Positions 18,525 through 25,397 of a stretch of DNA of 64,000 nt are shown here, one piece after another; within the stretch, counting starts at the first letter, position 1, and each line of letters starts with the position of its first letter. The position numbers and the translations under genes are program-made. Below the pieces are notes generated by a model. It worked only from the letters and a program-made list of their open reading frames with translations, made no database searches and was not told the origin of the DNA. Origin of the DNA: JAGQPD01 sp020426865 (GTDB lineage: Bacteria; Planctomycetota; Planctomycetia; Pirellulales; Pirellulaceae); assembly GCA_041399065.1 (NCBI GenBank), contig JAWKTN010000001.1, forward strand, positions 248,001 to 312,000, read 5' to 3'.

Positions 18525-19323
18525 TCGCTATTTGTCCTTCACTAACAGACCAACCGCCGTCGATCGTCACTACCTGGCCCGTCATGTACTTTGATGCGTC
18601 AGACAGCAAGTAGACCACGGCTTCATCCAAATCCTGAGGTTGACCGATGCGTCCGCCGTCGAGTGGTTGTTTGGTACGGATGTACTGCTGGATCGCTTCG
18701 TCATTTGATGCGCGCTGCGACATAGGGGTTTCCGCCAGCGCCGGAGCGATCACGTTGAACCGAATACCTCGAACCGCATAGTATGCGGCACAGCCGCGCG
18801 TCAACCCTTCGATACCGGCTTTGGCCGCAGCATAGATGTGTGTCGCAAAGTGCCGCGGGGCAGGGGAGGTCGCCAATACGCTCCCCATGTTAAGAACCGT
18901 CCCGGTACGATTGCTCGCCAGAAACGCTTGTACGGCAGCGCGGTTGGAGTAGATTACCGACTGCAGATTCAATTGTAACGTCTTGACGATTCCATCGTCG
19001 GTGGTTGCATCAAGCGGCCCATCGCCAAATCGCCTGCCACTGCCGCCCGCCACGTGGTACAGTGCATCCAACGAACCGAAGCGGCTTTCCGCCAACGCAA
19101 TGGCTTGTTTTGCCGTCACTGGGTCGCAGGCGTCCCCAACAAACAAATCGACCGAATCGCCGAGTTCCGACTTGGCCGCCTCGGCGGAATCGCGGTTGCG
19201 TCCAACAAGTATCAATCGAGCACCGGCGGCCGCGCACGCACGCGCGGCCGACAACCCTAACCCAGACGTCCCTCCCACGATCACGATCGATTTGCCGTTT
19301 AATCGGCCATCACGCTTGGTCAT
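18514..19323 (-). CDS. Short-chain dehydrogenase/reductase (SDR)
   Basis: 269 residues from MTKRDGRLNGKSIVIVGG; 49 upstream in-frame codons are judged non-coding because they run back into the DUF1080 gene. Classical SDR layout: nucleotide motif GGTSGLGLS (about 17-25), a basic RN after the second strand (favouring NADP), GDACD, HVAGG (NNAG position), NMGSV for the catalytic serine, YAAAKAG (YxxxK) and a C-terminal MTGQVVTIDGGWSV. It overlaps the SIS gene and follows the DUF1080 gene by 26 bases. Likely oxidises or reduces a sugar-derived hydroxyl or keto group (inference). Confidence 0.88.
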   Translation of the reverse strand: MTKRDGRLNGKSIVIVGGTSGLGLSAARACAAAGARLILVGRNRDSAEAAKSELGDSVDLFVGDACDPVTAKQAIALAESRFGSLDALYHVAGGSGRRFGDGPLDATTDDGIVKTLQLNLQSVIYSNRAAVQAFLASNRTGTVLNMGSVLATSPAPRHFATHIYAAAKAGIEGLTRGCAAYYAVRGIRFNVIAPALAETPMSQRASNDEAIQQYIRTKQPLDGGRIGQPQDLDEAVVYLLSDASKYMTGQVVTIDGGWSVSEGQIANES

Positions 19324-19349
19324 CGAATCGTCATTCCGTTTGATACGCT

Positions 19350-20069
19350 CTATTTTGAACCCGACTCGCGAATCATTATATTGCGAAACCAGATCGTTGC
19401 GTCGCCGTGCTTCCCTTGAAGCCCAATACGCCCCTTCGTGGCCAGTTCCGACATCGGACGGCTCAGCCACTCCGGGATCTCCGACCCATCTGGATTCTTC
19501 TTTGTATCGGAGAACTTCGCCATGTCCAGATGCGTCACCAGCTTGCCATTAAGCGCCACTGTTATGTCTTTTCCGCGGCAGTTGATTGTAAACCGATTCC
19601 ACTGGCCAGGCTTCTTCACCACGGACTGGCTGGCCGCCAAGTGCCCGAAGATCGCAGAACATTGCCACGTTCGCGGCGACGTGGCCCAGCGTTGGTGACT
19701 GTCGTCGGTAATCTGCACCTCGACCGAATTGGGGATCCAGTTCGCCGTGTCCGTGCAATACACGATGACCCCGCTGTTCGTGCCGGAATCTAACTTGAAC
19801 TCCAAATCAAGCGTGCAATCGTCGAATTCTCCTTTGGCCCATAGGACCTCGTCTTCAGACGCCGTAAACACTCCGTCAGTGCAGGTCCATGTGCCCGCCC
19901 GGAACTCCGCATCGCTCAGGTCGTCCGCGTACAGTGGCCGCCATCCGGCTGTTGTTGTATCCGGGTGTGCAAACGAAGGTGATTGGGCCGACGAAATTCT
20001 CGCAGGGATAACCACCAACGCGATCAAGATCATCGCCACTCTCATGACAAAAGTCGCAAAACACTCCAT
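19350..20069 (-). CDS. Secreted DUF1080 (3-keto-glycoside hydrolase-like) protein 1
   Basis: 239 residues with a good GAGAGGAGAA Shine-Dalgarno about 8 bases upstream. The signal peptide is VMRVAMILIALVVIPARISSA. The body is a LamG-like jelly roll of the DUF1080 family: DDLSDAEFRAGTWTCTDGVF, DLEFKLDSGTNSGVIVY, VEVQITDD, KKPGQWNRFTINCRGKDITVALNGK, GRIGLQGKHGDATIWFRNIMI. The family is named for 3-keto-disaccharide hydrolysis. It heads the SDR/SIS/MetE/UlaG/transporter/MDR set (26 bases to SDR), consistent with extracellular or periplasmic release of the imported sugar. Confidence 0.85.
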   Translation of the reverse strand: MECFATFVMRVAMILIALVVIPARISSAQSPSFAHPDTTTAGWRPLYADDLSDAEFRAGTWTCTDGVFTASEDEVLWAKGEFDDCTLDLEFKLDSGTNSGVIVYCTDTANWIPNSVEVQITDDSHQRWATSPRTWQCSAIFGHLAASQSVVKKPGQWNRFTINCRGKDITVALNGKLVTHLDMAKFSDTKKNPDGSEIPEWLSRPMSELATKGRIGLQGKHGDATIWFRNIMIRESGSK

Positions 20070-20126
20070 GGACCGGTTCTCCTCTCTTATGTCAATTCAA
20101 CTGCATCGCGGCGCGATGCCAACACG

Positions 20127-20147
20127 ATACCTAGCAGTGCTAGGTAT
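20127..20147. terminator. Perfect 9-bp inverted repeat between operon genes
   Basis: ATACCTAGC and GCTAGGTAT with a 3-base loop, lying between the thioesterase stop and the DUF1080 start on the minus strand. There is no T run. A weak terminator, mRNA processing or stability hairpin is possible. It resembles the AATACC...GGTATT hairpins at 61077-61149. Confidence 0.4.
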
Positions 20148-20160
20148 TGATACCTCGAGA

Positions 20161-20583
20161 TCATGATTTGTCGGTGAATGCCGCTCGAATTTCGTCAGGG
20201 ATCGGCTGTAATTCCCGGTTGTGAATGTTGACAAAGACCCACTTCGTTTCGGCCTTTGCAAACGTCCGTCCGTCACAAACGCGCATGATCTCATAGCGAC
20301 GTAGCGACGAAACACGTTCCATGTCGGCAACCCACGTACGAATCAAGACGCGTTCGCCCAACTGGGCGGCCAGCTTATAAGTGATCTGATGCGAACGCAC
20401 AATCCAAACGGACCCTAATTGCCGGTAGCGGTCCGTCGGCCAGCCAACGTGACGCGAATGCGCTGACGCAGCGCGCAACGTCCACCGCAAATACTGCAAG
20501 TTGTTCACGTGCTGCATCTCGTCGAGATCGTCTTCACAAACCGTAAGCTCGTGTTCAAAGATCGAACTAACGCGATCGGTCAT
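20161..20583 (-). CDS. Hotdog-fold acyl-CoA thioesterase (4-hydroxybenzoyl-CoA/YbgC type)
   Basis: 140 residues from MTDRVSSIFEHELTV; longer starts (20634, 20685) would run further into the upstream gene. The hotdog signature EDDLDEMQHVNNLQYLRW carries the catalytic Asp and the conserved HVNN. The strands SVWIVRSHQITYKLAAQLGERV and KAETKWVFVNI follow. It hydrolyses acyl-CoA thioesters in the cytoplasm; chain specificity cannot be read from sequence. Its start overlaps the propeller stop by 17 bases. Confidence 0.85.
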   Translation of the reverse strand: MTDRVSSIFEHELTVCEDDLDEMQHVNNLQYLRWTLRAASAHSRHVGWPTDRYRQLGSVWIVRSHQITYKLAAQLGERVLIRTWVADMERVSSLRRYEIMRVCDGRTFAKAETKWVFVNIHNRELQPIPDEIRAAFTDKS

Positions 20584-21679
20584 GCCCGTGTCCAATTCCG
20601 AATTGATTCCCAGCGCGAACGGGTCGATCGCCATCCCAGTCAATTTCCAGGAGTTTTTCGCTGCCAACCGCCCGCTGTGCCTCATCCGTCAGCTGCGCGA
20701 CAATCTGTCGAGTCTCCACGTCGACAACATCCCCGGATGACGGATAGGCAAAGGCCCCATCGATGCTAAACGTCACCCAGCCCGGTTCGTCACGACATTC
20801 GACGCTCGTCAAATACGTTGGCGGCATGACGGTCGCGTTGAAGAGATGTACCTTTTGGTTGTGTGCATCGCAAACCCATATTTCTTTTTCATCTGGCGTC
20901 AGCCCGATACCGTGCGACGGACATCCGTGCCGCTTGACCGGCCCTTGTTCAACATCCGGCACCTCGACCCGATGGATCATCTTGCCCGACGGGATGTCAC
21001 CGACCTCGAAGCCCAGACATTCATTGACACAGGCGAAGACGAGTGTCTGCGATCCGTTGATCGTAAACGGACGAATGCTCTGGGAAAACGGCCCCACCGT
21101 CCGCACGATCTCGTGCGTTGACGTGTCGGCCACCGAAAGCAGCGGCGAACGCAATCCCGCCAAATAACACCATTTGCCGTCAGGTCCGTACACCGTGTTG
21201 TGAGCTCCCGAGTCCGGCGTTACTCGCGATCGTTCGTCTCCCGTCAGCGCGTCGACAATGTACCATACGTCTTTTTCCAACGACGGAAGGTACATCGTCC
21301 TCCCATCTGGCGACAGTGCCATCCGATCGCATCCTTTGTCGAATCGCGTTTCCCACAGCATCTGCTCGCGAATCAGATCCACACACATTAAGGTTTGTAA
21401 CGTGCTGACATAGATGCGACCGGTGACCGCCGAAGCACACACACCCTTGACATTCATGGGCTTACCATCGGCCGCGAGCCCACCGATGGGAATTCGTTTA
21501 ACAAACCGATGCCCATTATCCATATCGAAGACAATGATCCCGTGCCCGCCGTATTCCAGATAGTTGCGAATCCCTGGCGTCGCCACATACAGCAAACGTC
21601 GCTCGGCAGCGGACGATTCGACATCGACAAGTCCGATGACCACCACCCAAAGGCAACCCCATCGTAACGTTGACCACAT
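20567..21679 (-). CDS. Secreted YncE-like beta-propeller protein
   Basis: 370 residues; AAGGAGAA lies about 8 bases upstream of the ATG. The signal peptide ends near SSAAERRLLYV. Repeated strands typical of YVTN/NHL-type propellers: RRLLYVATPGIRNYLEYGGHGIIVFDM, GRIYVSTLQTLMCVDL, MALSPDGRTMYLPS, GPDGKWCYLAG, LTPDEKEIWVCDAHNQKVHLFN. It probably has seven blades and acts at the cell envelope. It is the first gene of the minus-strand series ending at 13117. Function beyond a propeller scaffold is unknown. Confidence 0.8.
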   Translation of the reverse strand: MWSTLRWGCLWVVVIGLVDVESSAAERRLLYVATPGIRNYLEYGGHGIIVFDMDNGHRFVKRIPIGGLAADGKPMNVKGVCASAVTGRIYVSTLQTLMCVDLIREQMLWETRFDKGCDRMALSPDGRTMYLPSLEKDVWYIVDALTGDERSRVTPDSGAHNTVYGPDGKWCYLAGLRSPLLSVADTSTHEIVRTVGPFSQSIRPFTINGSQTLVFACVNECLGFEVGDIPSGKMIHRVEVPDVEQGPVKRHGCPSHGIGLTPDEKEIWVCDAHNQKVHLFNATVMPPTYLTSVECRDEPGWVTFSIDGAFAYPSSGDVVDVETRQIVAQLTDEAQRAVGSEKLLEIDWDGDRPVRAGNQFGIGHGHDRSR

Positions 21680-21837
21680 GTTAGTATTCTCCTTGCCTCC
21701 AATGGGGGCGCCCGAGAACGACTAGCGATATTAGATTGGGCTCACATCGCTAAACGAACGAATCACCTGATCTAGTTTTGCAGAAATCCAAGCTCGCAGC
21801 ATACCATGGTTGATCAGCAAATTCATCCGCAGCGCGC

Positions 21838-21867
21838 AAAAAAACGCGAGGCGGATTCTGCCTCGCG
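21838..21867 (-). terminator. Rho-independent terminator
   Basis: On the minus strand, CGCGAGGC-AGAATCC-GCCTCGCG forms an 8-bp GC-rich stem (21845-21867) followed directly by seven Ts (21838-21844). It ends the small secreted gene starting at 22438. Confidence 0.88.
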
Positions 21868-21895
21868 TCGTTGCGTTGAAGATTCGAACGCGTCG

Positions 21896-22438
21896 TTACT
21901 GATCCACTGAGAATGATCGGATTTGCTTGTGGACACCAACACCACCTTGCGTCGGATTGGGCTGTTGTGAGCTATTGCCGTTCTCCATGCTGTACGACCG
22001 ATGCTGCTCATTGACTCCGCCCTGGTTGTTCGGCGTGTAGCTTACCAAGTTGCCGTGTTCCTGGCCGGTGATGCTGTTGTTCCAAACGTAGCCTTCCTGA
22101 TAGCCAACGATTTGGCCAGCCTGGTTGTAAACGGGTCGGCGGACCCAACGCTTGGTGCCGTTGTTCATGCTTTCATTACGACCAACCTGGAACGTCGTGT
22201 TGTCGATCTGTTGGTTCGTGGTGTCCAGACCACCCGTGATCGGATTGACCCCCGTCACTTGGTTTGGCGTCACGTAGACCGGGAATTGGCCGGCAGTGGG
22301 GGGAATGTATTGAGTCGGCGGGGCCGGAATTACCATCGGGCCGTTGGGGCCCATCAGGATCACCTGGGCCGAAGCCAGGTGGGCCGTGGCCAATAGTGCG
22401 AAGGAAGCGATCAAAGCAGCGGTCAAATTGCGGGTCAT
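21896..22438 (-). CDS. Small secreted Asn/Gln-rich protein, unknown function
   Basis: 180 residues from MTRNLTAALIASFALLATAHLASA; GAGGAG lies 7 bases upstream and decides this start over the one at 22453. The mature protein begins QVILMGPNGPMVIPAPPTQYIPP and is rich in Gly, Asn, Gln and Pro. It contains RWVRRPVYNQAGQIVGYQEG, where an Arg/Tyr pair recurs, and no cysteine. It is followed by a strong terminator, so it is monocistronic. It diverges from the macro-domain gene. I do not recognise a family. Confidence 0.75.
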   Translation of the reverse strand: MTRNLTAALIASFALLATAHLASAQVILMGPNGPMVIPAPPTQYIPPTAGQFPVYVTPNQVTGVNPITGGLDTTNQQIDNTTFQVGRNESMNNGTKRWVRRPVYNQAGQIVGYQEGYVWNNSITGQEHGNLVSYTPNNQGGVNEQHRSYSMENGNSSQQPNPTQGGVGVHKQIRSFSVDQ

Positions 22439-22626
22439 CTCAGTACTCCTCAAGTTAGGGGGGAAATATTCCGATTGTTTCGATTTTCTCGCCGGCCTGT
22501 CCCGGCTACATGATTCCTAGCGAAACCCGGGTTGCAAGGCGGACAGAAAATCGCCGAATATATTTTTTTGAGGTAAGATTCAGCGTTTTCGGGCTGGTAT
22601 TGAGCTGCAACGTACAATTACGGAAG

Positions 22627-23160
22627 ATGTCCCCCGAGCCACTCAGCAAACGCATTACCGTCTGCCGCGGCGATATTACGCTGTTGGATGTCGATGCTAT
22701 TGTCAACGCCGCCAACGAATCGCTCCTGGGCGGAGGTGGTGTTGACGGTGCGATCCACCGTGCCGCCGGCCCACGACTGCTGGCCGAATGCCGCGGCTTG
22801 GGCGGTTGCCCGACTGGTGAGGCGCGAATTACCGCCGGCTATCGGCTATCGGCACGCCACGTCATTCACACCGTTGGCCCCATCTGGCAAGGCGGCGATC
22901 AAGGCGAGTCCGATCTGTTGCGTTGCTGTTATCGCAATACGCTGGAACTTGCGTCAGAACACAATCTGAAAACCGTTGCCTTCCCTTGCATCTCGACCGG
23001 CGCCTATCGCTTCCCAAAATCGCTGGCATGCACGACCGCGGTTCGGGTCGTCGCCGAATGGCTTCTATCAAGTGGCTTGCCCAATATCGTCGTCTTCTGC
23101 TGTTACGACGCTGACGACTTCGCCTGGTACCGCAAAAAAGTCGGCGATATCATTTCGTGA
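22627..23160 (+). CDS. Macro-domain ADP-ribosyl hydrolase (YmdB/MacroD type)
   Basis: 177 residues from MSPEPLSKRITV; 39 upstream codons are likely leader. Macro-domain core: RITVCRGDITLLDVDAIVNAANE, LLGGGGVDGAIHRAAG (ADP-ribose loop), CPTGEARITAGYRL, VIHTVGPIW, FPCISTGAYRFP and a C-terminal helix. MacroD/YmdB enzymes hydrolyse O-acetyl-ADP-ribose and mono-ADP-ribose from acidic residues. The NAAN asparagine and the GGGGVDGAI loop are intact, so it is probably active. The gene is transcribed alone. Confidence 0.93.
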   Translation: MSPEPLSKRITVCRGDITLLDVDAIVNAANESLLGGGGVDGAIHRAAGPRLLAECRGLGGCPTGEARITAGYRLSARHVIHTVGPIWQGGDQGESDLLRCCYRNTLELASEHNLKTVAFPCISTGAYRFPKSLACTTAVRVVAEWLLSSGLPNIVVFCCYDADDFAWYRKKVGDIIS

Positions 23161-23241
23161 ACATCAATGCTGCGTGACATTGTTCCCTGTAAGATCGGAT
23201 CGAAAGATCCAGACCAATCGTCGATCACGGCGACTAACACA

Positions 23242-23682
23242 CTACTGGCTTAGCACGCGATCTGCTTCGGAACTCGCCAATTCCCACGACCGACCATCGT
23301 CCGACCGGACCAGCACAAGTCCGTCCACACGGATCATCCCACTTGACGGCACCGATTCGATCCTCAACGTCACACCATCGGCCAGATATAGTTCATCACC
23401 CGCCACATTCGTGCGATCGTCACCGACACTCTCATCAGCAGGTTGGAATCTTACGTTCCGTAACGACTGCCAATAGTCGGCTGACGGCGTGTCGTCGTCG
23501 ACATCCTGCAATCCTCGAAGCAGCACCTGGCCGTTCTGTTCGATGGCAAACACAAGCAGGCGTCGACCAGGTATCAGCTGCCCGCAACCAAACGACGTCA
23601 GTTGTAGCAGCAGTAAAAGCACGATCGTCGCTCGTGTCCAATTGGGTCCAGTCCTTTTTGGCAAAAATGCTGGTCCAGACAT
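23242..23682 (-). CDS. Small putative lipoprotein
   Basis: 146 residues from MSGPAFLPKRTG; GGAGGA precedes the ATG by 6 bases. A basic n-region, a hydrophobic ATIVLLLLLQLTSFGC core and a lipobox-like SFGC suggest a lipoprotein. The rest (LLVFAIEQNGQVLLRGLQDVDDD, DELYLADGVTLRIESVPSSGMIRVDGLVLV) is beta-rich with no recognisable family. It lies tail to tail with the macro-domain gene. Confidence 0.65.
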   Translation of the reverse strand: MSGPAFLPKRTGPNWTRATIVLLLLLQLTSFGCGQLIPGRRLLVFAIEQNGQVLLRGLQDVDDDTPSADYWQSLRNVRFQPADESVGDDRTNVAGDELYLADGVTLRIESVPSSGMIRVDGLVLVRSDDGRSWELASSEADRVLSQ

Positions 23683-24025
23683 GGTCTTCCTCCGATTGAA
23701 TTCTGCTTGATCTTGGGATGCTGTATCCCACCGGACACTTAGACGACACATTCCCCTAATTCGTTCGCTCTCCGGCACCCGACGGCCATTCAGCGACACG
23801 ACGACACCCCTCCAGCTGACCCCTCAGCACCTTACACGACGCCGCCATCGTGTTACACTAGCCTTCTGGCGCGCACGACACAGAAAAAGCAGAGCTGTTT
23901 GCCGGAAGGGAGCTGACAATTGGAAGACCGATGGAAGACCGATAGCGCCGCCCCCATCCGCCCAAAGAATCATCAATGAATTGACGCTGTTTCCATCAAG
24001 CTGGTTCCACAGAAGGTTGCCCACT
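23683..24025. other. Divergent intergenic region
   Basis: About 340 bases between the putative lipoprotein (minus) and the second DUF1080 gene (plus), presumably holding both promoters. An 11-bp direct repeat (GGAAGACCGAT) occurs at 23921-23942. I see no gene in it. Confidence 0.4.
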
Positions 24026-24781
24026 ATGCAAGATCCCGCATCTTCGTACCTTTGCACGCTCTCATTGTTGATTGCTTTTTCCATCACCGGACAAGCAGTC
24101 GCCGGACAAACAGTCGCCGGACAAGCAGTCGCCGGACAAGCAGTCGCCGGACAAGCAGAAGACAGTCGTGCCGATGGTGAACCGGGTTTCGTGTCGATTT
24201 TCAACGGCAAGGATCTGAACGGTTGGCGGGGAGAAGTAGACAACTATACCGTGCAAGAAGGCGCGATTGTGTGCCAGCCGGGGAAGGGGGGCGTGTTGTA
24301 CTATCAGGAAGAATATGCAGACTTTGTCGTGAGGCTCAAGTTCCGCCTGCCGCCGGGGGGAAATAACGGGTTAGCGATCCGCTACCCGGGGACTGGCCGA
24401 GCGTCGACGCAGGCAATGTGCGAATTACAGGTGTTGGACGATTCGGCGGAGAAATACAAGAACTTGGACGGAAGGCAGTATCACGGCGCAATTTATGGCA
24501 TGGTGGCGCCCAAACGAGGACACCTGCTGCCAGTGGGAGAGTGGAACGAGCAAGAAGTGACCGTGATTGGATCGACGATCCGCGTCGTGCTCAACGGCGT
24601 CGAGATCATCAACGCCGACGTCAGCAAAGTCACGCAGTTCAAGGACGATACGGAGCATCCAGGTAAGAACCGCACCAGCGGATTCTTCGGCTTTGCCGGA
24701 CATAATGATCCGGTACAGTTTCGCAACGTACGAATTAAACGTCTTCCGTCGTCGACACGGGTACGTGAGGCATGCCAGTGA
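24026..24781 (+). CDS. Secreted DUF1080 (3-keto-glycoside hydrolase-like) protein 2
   Basis: 251 residues from MQDPASSYLCTL; 15 more codons are open upstream. The signal region LSLLIAFSITGQAVA runs into a repeat of (A/T)VAGQ units, encoded by the 15-bp tandem at 24087-24158. The DUF1080 jelly roll follows: FVSIFNGKDLNGWRGEVDNY, GGVLYYQEEYADFVVRLKFRL, GGNNGLAIRYPG, MCELQVLDDS, RQYHGAIYGMVAP, VGEWNEQEVTVIGSTIRVVLNG and HNDPVQFRNVRIKRL. It is probably exported and acts on oxidised glycosides. No operon partner is adjacent on this strand. Confidence 0.85.
   Translation: MQDPASSYLCTLSLLIAFSITGQAVAGQTVAGQAVAGQAVAGQAEDSRADGEPGFVSIFNGKDLNGWRGEVDNYTVQEGAIVCQPGKGGVLYYQEEYADFVVRLKFRLPPGGNNGLAIRYPGTGRASTQAMCELQVLDDSAEKYKNLDGRQYHGAIYGMVAPKRGHLLPVGEWNEQEVTVIGSTIRVVLNGVEIINADVSKVTQFKDDTEHPGKNRTSGFFGFAGHNDPVQFRNVRIKRLPSSTRVREACQ
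24087..24158 (+). repeat. 15-bp tandem repeat inside the DUF1080-2 signal region
   Basis: The unit CCGGACAAGCAGTCG is repeated 4.8 times with one substitution (an A for G in the second unit). It encodes the in-frame pentapeptide GQAVA/GQTVA just at or after the predicted signal-peptidase site. Unit length is a multiple of three, so copy changes stay in frame. Confidence 0.9.
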
Positions 24782-24837
24782 AAAGGCCCCAGACGCCGTC
24801 CACGCGATTGATTCCTCACTGCGTCCCCCTGACGCGA

Positions 24838-25338
24838 CTAGACGAACAATGGTGGTCGTCCGGCCATCCGTCGAGCGTCAGCGAGTTGACCGCGATGGGT
24901 CATGGGGTGTAATGCTACCATCGTCAGACATTTGCCCACCGTTCCAAATACATGTTCACGACCAGGCGGCGGATTCTTGGAAGGGAGATCGAGATCGCCG
25001 TCTGATAACTCGGCTATACATGCATTTGTCTGCCGATGCACTTCATCTGCCTTCGTACGCAATTCGTCCCACGGCAGATAATGGCTCGCGTCGTACGACG
25101 GTTCCGTGCTGGCCCCAAACATCATTTTCCAACCGATCAGCGGATTCTCTTGGCCGCCGATTACGTGCTGAATGAGGTTCGATTCGGCGTAGGTGAGATG
25201 ACCTAGAATCCACAAAGGATGGTTGCCACCGTTGGACGTAGGTGGCTGCAAGGGTAAATCCTTCATGTCGTCGATAAGCGCAAATGTCATCGTTCGACTT
25301 AGTTCAATTGCCTCTTGGAGCAAAGCGACTGCGCTCAT
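24838..25338 (-). CDS. DinB/YfiT-like metal-binding protein
   Basis: 166 residues. Four-helix DinB fold: ALLQEAIELSRTM, HPLWILGHLTYAESNL with the first metal histidine (GH), and VALHPMTHRGQLADARRMAG with the C-terminal HxxxHRGQ pair. Family members bind zinc or nickel, and some are thiol-dependent (bacillithiol/mycothiol-type) transferases. It follows the giant xylanolytic gene by 59 bases on the same strand and may be read from the same message, though a functional link is unlikely. Confidence 0.82.
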   Translation of the reverse strand: MSAVALLQEAIELSRTMTFALIDDMKDLPLQPPTSNGGNHPLWILGHLTYAESNLIQHVIGGQENPLIGWKMMFGASTEPSYDASHYLPWDELRTKADEVHRQTNACIAELSDGDLDLPSKNPPPGREHVFGTVGKCLTMVALHPMTHRGQLADARRMAGRPPLFV

Positions 25339-25397
25339 AACATTACCTCACTTTTGTTTAACGCTGGTCGGTGTTGGATCGTACGGCAAGTCGCGTT

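Noticed and set aside
23824..24243. Minus-strand open frame with ACPAT/VCPAT repeats
   Set aside because: It is the antisense of the DUF1080 tandem repeat and has no start signal.
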